A model generated the notes under the pieces. The model was not told the DNA's origin. It saw only the letters and a list, made by a program, of their open reading frames with translations, and did not search any database. Positions 53,465 through 62,050 of a stretch of 64,000 nucleotides of DNA are shown here, piece by piece. Both the position numbers and the translations under genes were made by a program. Each line of letters opens with the position of its first letter. Position 1 is the first letter of the stretch. This DNA comes from Endozoicomonas_A sp049275935 (GTDB lineage: Bacteria; Pseudomonadota; Gammaproteobacteria; Pseudomonadales; Endozoicomonadaceae). The stretch lies in the NCBI RefSeq assembly GCF_049275935.1, contig NZ_CP184830.1:1426001-1490000 (forward strand), read 5' to 3'.

Positions 53465-54559
53465 ATGCTCTACTTAAGTGTTGCATTGCTCGCTACCCTC
53501 TCCCTGTGGACAGTGAAGGCTGATCACTGTCCTATTTGTCTGGCTCACTTCCATGGCCGAAGTGCAGCGCCCGTGGTCGTCAAAACCCAATGTTGTGGCC
53601 AACTCTTCGATCTGGACTGTATTTCGAAGTCTTTTGTTGGACAGCCCATCGGCTCGCGACAGTGCGCGATGTGTCGGCAAGACCCGATGCCTGTGGTGAA
53701 TCAGAACACCAATGAATCTCACCCGGATACATTTTTCCCCGATCAGAGGTTTTATCTTGCCTGTTCTATCGGGGATCTGGGTCAGGTGGAGAGGTCAGTG
53801 GCAGAAGGCGTTAATGTTAATGCTGTTATGACTAATGGTCTCACTGCCTTGATGTTGGCATCCCGCTGGAGGCACACTGAAGTCGCAGAACGCCTGATCA
53901 ATTCCGGGGCAAACGTCAACACTGCCTGGCATGGGGATGGCACCACCTCGCTGTTCCTGGCTGCTATGTATGGCTTTACCGACTGCGTAAAAATACTGAT
54001 CAACGCCGGGGCGGATCTCGACATCCCCCGGACTTCGGATGGCGCCACTCCACTGTTCGCCGCTGCTATGAGAGGCAATACCGACTGCGTGAAACTTCTG
54101 ATCAACGCCGGGGCGGATCTCAACGCCGGGGCGGATCTCAGCGCCGGGGCGGATCTCAACGCCCGAACCAAGACTGACACCACACCACTCTTCGCGGCTG
54201 CACAAGAAAATAACACCGACTGCGTAAAACTCCTGATCAACGCCGGGGCGGATATCAACATCCCTCGGACTTCGGATGGCTCCACCCCACTGTTGGCCGC
54301 TGCTGTGAAAGGCAATACCGACTGCTTGGAACTCCTGATCAATGCCGAGGCGGATCTCAACGCACAAACTGAGGATGGGCTCACCGCACTGTTCATGGCT
54401 GCTCAACAAAATAACATCAATTGCGTGAAGCTCCTGATTAACGCCGGGGCGGATCTCAACATCCCTCGGATTTCGGATGGCATCACCTCACTGTCCATCG
54501 CAATCGCGATGGGCAATACCGAGTGTGCGCTAGCCCTTATCAAGGCTGGAGCAAAGTAG
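53465..54559 (+). CDS. RING-like/ankyrin protein, array gene 1 (signal type)
   Basis: 364 residues. Hydrophobic signal-like start MLYLSVALLATLSLWTVKAD without basic residues at the front, then RING-like CPICLAHF..TQCCGQLFDLDC..RQCAMC (~23-72) with His ligands replaced by Q and D. The family linker PMPVVNQNTNESHPDTFFPD follows, and then eight ankyrin repeats to LIKAGAK. An 18-bp in-frame triplication (54104-54157) extends one repeat loop (NAGADL three times). No Shine-Dalgarno sequence is evident. Inferred exported, host-directed protein. Confidence 0.85.
   Translation: MLYLSVALLATLSLWTVKADHCPICLAHFHGRSAAPVVVKTQCCGQLFDLDCISKSFVGQPIGSRQCAMCRQDPMPVVNQNTNESHPDTFFPDQRFYLACSIGDLGQVERSVAEGVNVNAVMTNGLTALMLASRWRHTEVAERLINSGANVNTAWHGDGTTSLFLAAMYGFTDCVKILINAGADLDIPRTSDGATPLFAAAMRGNTDCVKLLINAGADLNAGADLSAGADLNARTKTDTTPLFAAAQENNTDCVKLLINAGADINIPRTSDGSTPLLAAAVKGNTDCLELLINAEADLNAQTEDGLTALFMAAQQNNINCVKLLINAGADLNIPRISDGITSLSIAIAMGNTECALALIKAGAK
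54104..54157 (+). repeat. 18-bp tandem triplication inside array gene 1
   Basis: Three copies of AACGCCGGGGCGGATCTC (the third with one changed base), adding two extra NAGADL/SAGADL hexapeptides to the beta-hairpin loop of an ankyrin repeat while keeping the frame. Confidence 0.92.
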
Positions 54560-54677
54560 GGAACTGAGGCAAGGAAGGGAGCGAAAAAAAGGCGTTGTGT
54601 TATCCGGTAACCGCAGCTTTCAGGTGTTCCCATCTTCTGAGCTTTTGAGGTAGGTGATTATTTAGTCACAGCAAACT

Positions 54678-54707
54678 TTTATAGCCATAAAAATAAACTA
54701 CCATAAT
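54678..54707 (+). promoter_or_regulatory. Promoter-like motif before array gene 2
   Basis: TTTATA and CATAAT with an 18-base spacer, at the same place in the intergenic module as for genes 1, 4, 6 and 7. About 40 bases before the ATG. Confidence 0.45.
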
Positions 54708-54747
54708 TTCTTTGTACCCAACCCTCACTACTTCTTGGCCAGTACAG

Positions 54748-55800
54748 ATGTTCTACCTATGGATGACATTGATCGCTGCCCTCTCCTCATGGACACTAAA
54801 GGCCGATCAATGTGCTATTTGTCTGGCTAACTTCCATAACCGTAATGAAGTGCCTGTGGTCGTCAAAACCGCATGTTGCGGCCAACTCTTCGATCTGGAC
54901 TGTGTTTCGAGGTGTTTTGTTGATCAGCCCATCGGCTCACGCCGTTGCGCGATGTGTCGGCAAAACCCGATGCCTGTGTTAAATCAAAACACCAGTGAAT
55001 CTCTCCCTGATACATTTTTCCCCGATCTGACGTTTTATAGCGCCTGCTCCAATGGGGATCTGGATCAGGTGGAAAGGTCACTGGCAGAAGGCGTCAATGT
55101 CAATGCCGTCGTGACTAATGGTTTCACCGCCTTGATGTTCGCATCCTATTATGGGCAAATGAACGTCGTCGAGCGCCTGATCAACGCCGGGGCGGACGTC
55201 AACATCGCCCGGAATGAGGATGGCGCCACCCCGCTATTCATAGCTGCCCAAACAGGCAACACCGGCTGCCTGAAAATCCTGATTGAAGCCGAAGCAGATC
55301 TCAACACCCGGACTAAGAATGGCGCCACCCCGCTGTTCACCGCTGCACAAGAAAATAACATCGACTGCGTGAAACGCCTGATCAACGCCGGGGCTGATCT
55401 CAACGCCGCCCGGACCGAGGATGGCGCCACCCCGTTGTCCGCCGCAGCACAGATGGGCAATACCTATTGCGTGAGAGCCCTGATCAACGCCGGGGCGGAT
55501 CTCAACACCCCGACCAAGACGGGCGCCACCCCGCTGTTCTTCGCAGCGCAGGAAAATAAAACCGACTGCCTGCAAGCCCTGATCGAAGCCAAGGCAGATC
55601 TCAACGCACGAACTGAGCGTGGGGTCACCGCAGTGTTCATCACTGCCCAAGAAAGTAACACCGACTGCGTACAACTCCTGATCAACGCCGGGGCAGATCT
55701 CAACGTCCAGACCAAGACTGGCGCCACCCCGCTGTCCATCGCAACAGAGATGGGCAATACCGAGTGTGCGCAAGCCCTTATCAAGGCTGGAGCAAAGTAG
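54748..55800 (+). CDS. RING-like/ankyrin protein, array gene 2 (signal type)
   Basis: 350 residues from ATG 54748 (MFYLWMTLIAALSSWTLKAD), the start shared with the related genes. An ATG at 54712 is in frame but lies in the conserved untranslated module. RING-like CAICLANF..TACCGQLFDLDC..RRCAMC, then eight ankyrin repeats ending LIKAGAK. Near-identical to array gene 6 over the first ~150 codons. Confidence 0.85.
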   Translation: MFYLWMTLIAALSSWTLKADQCAICLANFHNRNEVPVVVKTACCGQLFDLDCVSRCFVDQPIGSRRCAMCRQNPMPVLNQNTSESLPDTFFPDLTFYSACSNGDLDQVERSLAEGVNVNAVVTNGFTALMFASYYGQMNVVERLINAGADVNIARNEDGATPLFIAAQTGNTGCLKILIEAEADLNTRTKNGATPLFTAAQENNIDCVKRLINAGADLNAARTEDGATPLSAAAQMGNTYCVRALINAGADLNTPTKTGATPLFFAAQENKTDCLQALIEAKADLNARTERGVTAVFITAQESNTDCVQLLINAGADLNVQTKTGATPLSIATEMGNTECAQALIKAGAK

Positions 55801-55865
55801 AGAACTGAGGCAAGGAAGGCAGCGAAAGAAAGGCGTTGTGTTATCCAGTAACCACGGTTTTGCTT

Positions 55866-56957
55866 ATGAATATCAACACTCCCCCCCTTTCCCCATGGGT
55901 ACTGACGCCAGCTCGAAGGACGATGTTTGTGCTATTTGTTTGGAACATTTCCACGGCCACGATGTGGCGCCAGTAGACGCCGACGAAACCAAATGTCTAA
56001 CCCATTGTGGCCACACATTCCATCTGCGCTGTCTTACGAGTCAATATTTTAGAAAACCTATCGGCTCACGCCAGTGCGCAATGTGTCGGCAAAACCCAAT
56101 GCCTGTGGAGAAAGAGAAAACCAGTGAATCTCTCCCGGATAAGTTTTTCCCCGATGAGACGTTTTACGATGCCTGTTATCAAGGGGACTACGATCAGGTG
56201 GATAAGTCACTGGCAGACGGAGTCAATATCAATGCCGTTATGAAATATGGTGTCACTGCCTTGATGCTGGGATCCTTCAGTGGGAACAGGGCAGTCGTCG
56301 AACGCCAGCTCAACGCCGGGGCGAAGGTCAACTTTGCCCGGACTGAGGATGGTGCCACACCGCTTTTCATGGCGGCCATGATGGGCAATACCGAGAAGGT
56401 GCGACTCCTGATTGCTACAAGGCAGATCCCAACGCCGCCTTGTTGGATGGCACCCCCTCACTGTTAATCGCAGCCATGAAGGGCTATAAAGAGTGCGTAG
56501 AAATTCTGATCGAAAACGGAGCGGCTCTCGACACCGCCAGGGCTCAGGACGGCTTCAACCCACTGTTAGCCGCAGTCTGGGGAGGCAATACCGATTGCGC
56601 GGAAACCCTGATCAAACACGGGGCCGATCTCAACACCCCCAGGACTAAAGATGGCACCCCCCGCTGTACATGGCAGCTCAAGAGGGCAATACCCAGTGCG
56701 TGAATCTCCTGCTCAACGCTGGTGCGAATCCCAACACTGCCTTACCAACTGGTACCACCCCGTTGTTCATCGCAGCCCTGAAGGGCAATGTCGAGTGCCT
56801 GAAAATCCTGCTCAACTTTGGAGCAGATCTCAAAGCCGCCAGATATAGGGATGGCGCGACTGCATTGTCCATCGCAATTGAGAAGGGCAACAACGACTGC
56901 ACAGAAGCCCTTGTTGAGGCCGAGAAAGCAAATGAAGGGTACTGCGTTATCTTGTAA
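55866..56957 (+). pseudogene. RING-H2/ankyrin gene, array gene 3 (no-signal type), three frameshifts
   Basis: Aligned with array gene 5 it lacks one base in a C7 tract just after the ATG (55881-55887), one near 56415 (ACAAGG, where gene 5 has GATGGGG), and one in a C-run near 56654. From an internal ATG at 55895 the RING still reads CAICLEHF..LTHCGHTFHLRC..RQCAMC, a canonical RING-H2, followed by three ankyrin units before the second shift. The three losses together restore the frame, and the end is normal (KANEGYCVIL). Either a decaying copy, a phase-variable one, or homopolymer read errors. Confidence 0.8.
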
Positions 56958-57024
56958 ACACGGCTTTAAGGTGTTCCCATCTTCTGAGCTTTTTAGATGG
57001 GTGATTATTTGGTCACAGCAAACG

Positions 57025-57054
57025 GTGATAGCCATACAAATGAACTACCATACT
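57025..57054 (+). promoter_or_regulatory. Promoter-like motif before array gene 4
   Basis: GTGATA and CATACT with an 18-base spacer in the shared intergenic module. Confidence 0.4.
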
Positions 57055-57095
57055 CCCTTCGAACCTAACCCTTACTACTCACTTGGCTAGCACAG

Positions 57096-57950
57096 ATGTT
57101 CTTCTTATGTATGGCGTTGCTCGCTGCCTTCTTCCCGACGACACTGGGGGCCGACATATGTCCTGTTTGTCTGGCTCCCTTCCATGGCCGAAGTGAAGAG
57201 CCTGTGGTCGTGACAACCCAATGTTGTGGCCAACGCTTCGATCTGGACTGTATTTCGAAATGTTTTTCTGAACAGCCCATCGGCTCACGCCGTTGCGCGA
57301 CGTGTCGGCAAAACCCGATGCCTTTGGTGAATCAGAACACCAATGAAACTCTCCCGGATACATTTTTCCCCAATCAGACGTTTTATCTTGCCTGCTTATC
57401 TGGAGATCTGGATCAGGTGGAGAGGTCGCTGGCAGAAGGAGTCAATGTCAATGCCGCTATGACTAATGATTTTACGGCATTGATGTTGGCATCCACTATA
57501 GGAGACACAGACCTCGTCGAACGCCTGATCATTGCCGGGGCGAACGTCAACACTGTCCTTTCGAGTGGCGCCAATGCAATGCTCATGGCTGCTTACTTGG
57601 GTAATAGCGACTGCGTGAAACACCTGATCAACGCCGGGGCAGATCTCAACGTCGCCAGAACGTCGGATGGCGCCACACCACTTTCCGTCGCAGCCTGGAG
57701 AGGCAGTACCGAATGCGTGAAAGCACTGATCGAAGCCAAGGCAGACCTCAACCTCCCCAGGACTGATGGCGCCACCCCGCTTCACGTCGCAGCCCGCAGA
57801 GGTAATCACGGTTGCTTGGAAATCCTGATCAACGCCGGGGCGGATCTCAACGCCGCCAGAACTTCGGATAGCTCCACCCCGCTGTCCATCGCAACCGAGA
57901 TGGGCAATAGCGAGTGTGCGCAAGCCCTTATCAAGGCTGGAGCAAAGTAA
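57096..57950 (+). CDS. RING-like/ankyrin protein, array gene 4 (signal type)
   Basis: 284 residues, the shortest intact member. Signal-like MFFLCMALLAAFFPTTLGAD, RING-like CPVCLAPF..TQCCGQRFDLDC..RRCATC, linker PMPLVNQNTNETLPDTFFPN and six ankyrin repeats (for example SDGATPLSVAAWRGSTECVK). The N-terminal ~80 codons are nearly identical to array gene 7. Confidence 0.85.
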   Translation: MFFLCMALLAAFFPTTLGADICPVCLAPFHGRSEEPVVVTTQCCGQRFDLDCISKCFSEQPIGSRRCATCRQNPMPLVNQNTNETLPDTFFPNQTFYLACLSGDLDQVERSLAEGVNVNAAMTNDFTALMLASTIGDTDLVERLIIAGANVNTVLSSGANAMLMAAYLGNSDCVKHLINAGADLNVARTSDGATPLSVAAWRGSTECVKALIEAKADLNLPRTDGATPLHVAARRGNHGCLEILINAGADLNAARTSDSSTPLSIATEMGNSECAQALIKAGAK

Positions 57951-58149
57951 GGAACTGAGGCAAGGAAGGAAGCAAAAAAAGGCGTTGTTTTATCCGGTAA
58001 CCGCAGCTCTCAGGTGTTGCCATCTTCTGAGCTTTTGAGACGGGTGATTATTTAGTCACAGCAAACTTTATAGTCATAAAATTGAACTATCGTGCTTTTT
58101 TTGTATCTAAATCTGTATAGCTTCTTAAAAAAACACAGAGGTTTTACTT

Positions 58150-59433
58150 ATGAATATCAATACTCACTCTCCTTTCCTCATGGGTACTGACGTAAGTTCG
58201 AAGGACGATGTCTGTGCTATTTGTTTGGAAAATTTCCATGGCCACGATGTGACGCCAGTGGACGCCGACGAAACCGAATGTCTAACCCATTGTGGCCACA
58301 CATTCCATCTGGTCTGTCTTACGAGTCAGTATTTTACAAAACCTATCGGCTCACGCGAGTGCGCAATGTGTCGGCAAGACCCGATGCCTGTGGTGGGTAA
58401 GAAAATCGGTAAATCTTACCCGGATAAATTTTTCCCCGACGAGACGTTTTACGATGCCTGTCTTCAAGGGGATTACGATCAGGTGGATAAGTCACTGGCA
58501 GAGGGGGTCAATATCAATGCCGTTATGAAATATGGTCTCACTGCCTTGATGCTGGGATCCTGTAGTGGGAACAGCGCAGTCGTCGAACGCCAGCTCAAAG
58601 CTGGGGCAAAGGTCGGCGCTACCAGAACTGAGGATGGTGCCACCGCGCTTATTATTGCAGTCCTGGAGAGCAATACCGAGTGTGCGCAACTCCTGATCGA
58701 CAAAGGGGCTGATCTCAAAAGCATCCCTCCACTGCTCATCGAAGTCCTCAAGGGCAATACCGAAAAGGTGCGAATCATGATTGCCGATGGGGCAGACCCC
58801 AACGCCGACTTGTGGGGCACCACCCCAGTGTTTACCGCAGCACTGAAGGGCAATACCAAGTGTTTACAACTTCTGATTGAAAAAGGGGCGGCTTTTGACA
58901 CTGCCAGAGCTTCGGATGGCTTCACTCCACTGTCCATCGCAGTCTGGAAAGGCAAAACCGATTGCGCGGAAATCCTGATCAAAGCCGGGGCGGATTTAAA
59001 CGTCCGGACTAACGGTGGTTATAACATGTTGTTTCTCGCTGCCCAAGAAAATAACACCGGGTGCGTGAAACTCCTGATCAAACACGGGGTGGATCTCAAC
59101 GCCGCCGGGACTTCAGAGGGCACCACCCCGCTCTACATGGCAGCTCAAGAGGGCAATACCCAGTGCGTGAAACTCCTGCTCAACGCCGGTGCGAATCCCA
59201 ACACTGCCTTGCCAGAGGGTGTCACTCCACTGTTCATCGCAGCCGAGAAGGGCAATGTCGAGTGCCTGAAACTCCTGCTCAACTTTGGAGCAGATCTCAA
59301 AGCCGCCAGATATAGGGATGGCGCAACTGCATTATCCATCGCAACTGAGAAGGGCAACAACGACTGCGCAGAAGCCCTTGCCAAGGCCGAGGCAGCAAAG
59401 AGAGCAAATGAAGGGTACTGCGTTATCCTGTAA
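58150..59433 (+). CDS. RING-H2/ankyrin protein, array gene 5 (no-signal type)
   Basis: 427 residues. MNINTHSPFLMGTDVSSKDD has no export signal, and AGAGG lies nine bases before the ATG. The RING is canonical C3H2C3: CAICLENF..LTHCGHTFHLVC..RECAMC (~22-75). Ten ankyrin repeats follow, some degenerate (IPPLLIEVLKGNTEKVRIMI), and the C-terminus KRANEGYCVIL ends in a CaaX-like CVIL, shared with genes 3 and 8. If exported at all it would need a non-Sec route. Inferred E3-ligase-like effector. Confidence 0.85.
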   Translation: MNINTHSPFLMGTDVSSKDDVCAICLENFHGHDVTPVDADETECLTHCGHTFHLVCLTSQYFTKPIGSRECAMCRQDPMPVVGKKIGKSYPDKFFPDETFYDACLQGDYDQVDKSLAEGVNINAVMKYGLTALMLGSCSGNSAVVERQLKAGAKVGATRTEDGATALIIAVLESNTECAQLLIDKGADLKSIPPLLIEVLKGNTEKVRIMIADGADPNADLWGTTPVFTAALKGNTKCLQLLIEKGAAFDTARASDGFTPLSIAVWKGKTDCAEILIKAGADLNVRTNGGYNMLFLAAQENNTGCVKLLIKHGVDLNAAGTSEGTTPLYMAAQEGNTQCVKLLLNAGANPNTALPEGVTPLFIAAEKGNVECLKLLLNFGADLKAARYRDGATALSIATEKGNNDCAEALAKAEAAKRANEGYCVIL

Positions 59434-59500
59434 CCACGGCTTTCAAGTGTTCCTGTCTTCTGAGCTTTTGAGATAGGTGATTATTTAGTCACAGCAAACT

Positions 59501-59530
59501 TTTGTAGCCATAAAAATAAACTACCATAAT
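59501..59530 (+). promoter_or_regulatory. Promoter-like motif before array gene 6
   Basis: TTTGTA and CATAAT with an 18-base spacer in the shared intergenic module. Confidence 0.4.
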
Positions 59531-59570
59531 TTCTTTGTACCCAACCCGCACGACTTCTTGGCCAGTACAG

Positions 59571-60728
59571 ATGTTCTACCTATGGATGACATTGATCGCT
59601 GTCCTCTACTCATGGACGCTAAAAGCCGATCAATGCGCTATCTGTTTGGCTAACTTCCATAACCGTAATGAAGAGCCAGTGGTCGTCAAAACCGGATGTT
59701 GCGGCCAACTCTTCGATCTGGACTGTGTTTCGAGGTGTTTTGTTGATCAGCCCATCGGCTCACGCCGTTGCGCGATGTGTCGGCAAAACCCGATGCCTTT
59801 GATGAATCAGAACACCAGTGAATCTCACCCGGATACATTTTTCCCCGATCAGACATTTTATATCGCCTGCTCCAACGGGGATCTGGAGCAGGTGGAGAGA
59901 TCACTGGCAGAAGGCGTCAATGTCAATGCCGTTATGACTAATGGTTTCACCGCCTTGATGCTCGCATCCTGTTATGGGCAAATGAACGTCGTCGAGCGCC
60001 TGATCAATGCCGGGGCGGACGTCAACATCGCTCGCAATGAGGATGGCACCACCCCGCTGCTCATCGCTGCCCTGTTGGGTAATACTGGCTGCCTGAAAAT
60101 CCTGATCGAAGCCGGCGCGAACCCTAACACCCCCCGGACTACGGATGGCGCCACCCCGCTATTCATAGCTGCCTATGAGGGCAATACCGGCTGCCTGAAA
60201 ATCCTGATCCAAGCCGAAGCAGATCTCAACGCCTGGAATAAGAATGGCGCCACCCCGCTGTACACCGCTGCACTAGAAAATAACATCGACTGCGTGAAAC
60301 TCCTTATCAACGCTGGGGTGGATCTCAACGCCGCCCGGGCCAAGGATGGCGCCACCCCGTTGTCCAGCGCAGCGCTGATGGGCAATACCGATTGCGTGAA
60401 AGCCCTGATCAACGCCGGGGCGGATCTCAACGCCCGGGGTAAGAATGGCACCACCCCACTGTTCTTGGCTGCCTATGAAAATAACATCGACTGCTTACAA
60501 CTCCTGATCACCGCCGGGGCGGATCTCAACGCTGCCTTGCCGAATGGCATTACCCCGCTGTTCATCGCAGCCCTGAAAGGCAATACCGATTGCGTGGAAA
60601 CCCTGATCAACGCCGGGGCGGATCTCAACGCCGCCAGAACTTCGGATGGTGCCACCCCGCTGTCCATCGCAACCCGGAAGGACAACACCGACTGCGTGAA
60701 AGCCCTGATCAAGGCTGGGGCAAAGTAG
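59571..60728 (+). CDS. RING-like/ankyrin protein, array gene 6 (signal type)
   Basis: 385 residues from ATG 59571 (MFYLWMTLIAVLYSWTLKAD). RING-like CAICLANF..TGCCGQLFDLDC..RRCAMC, linker PMPLMNQNTSESHPDTFFPD, nine ankyrin repeats, ending LIKAGAK. Compared with array gene 2 it has one additional repeat around residues 170-205 (TPRTTDGATPLFIAAYEGNT), evidence of unit gain or loss. Confidence 0.85.
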   Translation: MFYLWMTLIAVLYSWTLKADQCAICLANFHNRNEEPVVVKTGCCGQLFDLDCVSRCFVDQPIGSRRCAMCRQNPMPLMNQNTSESHPDTFFPDQTFYIACSNGDLEQVERSLAEGVNVNAVMTNGFTALMLASCYGQMNVVERLINAGADVNIARNEDGTTPLLIAALLGNTGCLKILIEAGANPNTPRTTDGATPLFIAAYEGNTGCLKILIQAEADLNAWNKNGATPLYTAALENNIDCVKLLINAGVDLNAARAKDGATPLSSAALMGNTDCVKALINAGADLNARGKNGTTPLFLAAYENNIDCLQLLITAGADLNAALPNGITPLFIAALKGNTDCVETLINAGADLNAARTSDGATPLSIATRKDNTDCVKALIKAGAK

Positions 60729-60846
60729 GAAACTGAGGAGAGGAGGAGAACACATCAAAGGCATCGTGTTATCCAGCAAACACAGCTTTAGGGTGATTCC
60801 ACCTTCTGAGTTTTTGAAATGCTTGAATATTTAGCCACAGCAAACT

Positions 60847-60876
60847 GTGATAGCCATACAAATGAACTACCATACT
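60847..60876 (+). promoter_or_regulatory. Promoter-like motif before array gene 7
   Basis: GTGATA and CATACT with an 18-base spacer in the shared intergenic module. Confidence 0.4.
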
Positions 60877-60916
60877 CCCTTTGAACCTAACCCTTACTAC
60901 TTATTAGCTAGCACAG

Positions 60917-61906
60917 ATGTTCTTCTTGTGTATGGCATTGCTCGCTGCCTTCTTCCCGACGACACTGGAGGCCGACATATGTCCTGTTTGTCTGGCTCCC
61001 TTCCATGGCCGAAGTGAAGAGCCTGTGGTCGTGACAACCCAATGTTGTGGCCAACGCTTCGATCTGGACTGTATATCGAGGTGTTTTGCTGATCAGCCCA
61101 TCGGCTCACGCCGGTGCGTGATGTGCAGACAAGACCCGATGCCTGTGGTGAACCTGGACACCAGTGAATCTCTCCCGGATACATTTTTCCCCGATCAGAC
61201 CTTTTTTGATGCCTGTTATGACGGGGATTTGGATCAGGTGGAGAAGTCACTGGCAGAAGGAGTCAATGTCAATGCCGTTACCTCTGATGATCTCACGGCC
61301 TTGATGATGGCATCCTATGGGGGGCATACAGACGTTGTCGAGCGCCTTATCAACGCCGGGGCAAGCCCCAACGCCGCCCGATCATGTGGTGCTACCGCGC
61401 TGACCTTCGCTGTCCAGGAAAATAACCCCGACTGCGTGAAACTCCTGATCAACGCCGGGGCAGATCTCAACGCCGCCAGAACTTCGGATGGCGCCACCCC
61501 GCTTTTCATCGCAGCTTTGAAAGGCAATACCGATTGCCTGGAAATCCTCATCCACGCCGGGGCGGATCTCAACGCCACAAGGACTTTGGATGGCGCCACC
61601 CCGCTATTCATCGCAGCCTGGAAGGGCTTCACCGATTGCGTGGAAATCCTGATCCACGTCGGGGCAGATCTCAACGCCGCCACGACTTCAGATGGTGCCA
61701 CCTCACTGTTCGCCGCTGCTGAAAAAGGCAATACCGAATGCCTGAAAGCACTACTCGAAGCCGGGGCTGATCTCAACGCCCTGACTAAAGATGGCGCCAC
61801 CCCGTTGTCCATCGCAACCATGCTGAGCCATAGCGATTGCGTCAAAGCCCTTACCGAGGCCAGAGAAAGGAAGGAAACAAAAGAAAGGCATTTTGCTATC
61901 CACTAA
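60917..61906 (+). CDS. RING-like/ankyrin protein, array gene 7 (signal type)
   Basis: 329 residues. MFFLCMALLAAFFPTTLEAD, RING-like CPVCLAPF..TQCCGQRFDLDC..RRCVMC, linker PMPVVNLDTSESLPDTFFPD and seven ankyrin repeats. The tail differs from other signal-type genes (ALTEARERKETKERHFAIH), as if the last unit came from another member. The unit at 61450-61560 is nearly identical in DNA to units in array gene 8. Confidence 0.85.
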   Translation: MFFLCMALLAAFFPTTLEADICPVCLAPFHGRSEEPVVVTTQCCGQRFDLDCISRCFADQPIGSRRCVMCRQDPMPVVNLDTSESLPDTFFPDQTFFDACYDGDLDQVEKSLAEGVNVNAVTSDDLTALMMASYGGHTDVVERLINAGASPNAARSCGATALTFAVQENNPDCVKLLINAGADLNAARTSDGATPLFIAALKGNTDCLEILIHAGADLNATRTLDGATPLFIAAWKGFTDCVEILIHVGADLNAATTSDGATSLFAAAEKGNTECLKALLEAGADLNALTKDGATPLSIATMLSHSDCVKALTEARERKETKERHFAIH

Positions 61907-62050
61907 AAACAGCTTTCAGGTGTTCCCATCTTACGAGTTTTGTAATGCGTGATTATTTAGTCACAGCAAATTTATTCGCCATAAAACTGAATTATCGTAC
62001 TTTTTTTGTGTCTAAAACTCATTAGATAAAACAACGAGGAGGTTTTACTT

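Noticed and set aside
57041..57095. Conserved short upstream ORF (MNYHTPFEPNPYYS...) before signal-type ankyrin genes
   Set aside because: The ATG is lost in the modules before genes 2, 6 and 9, and the reading frame and stop differ between copies, so conservation is of DNA and not of a peptide.
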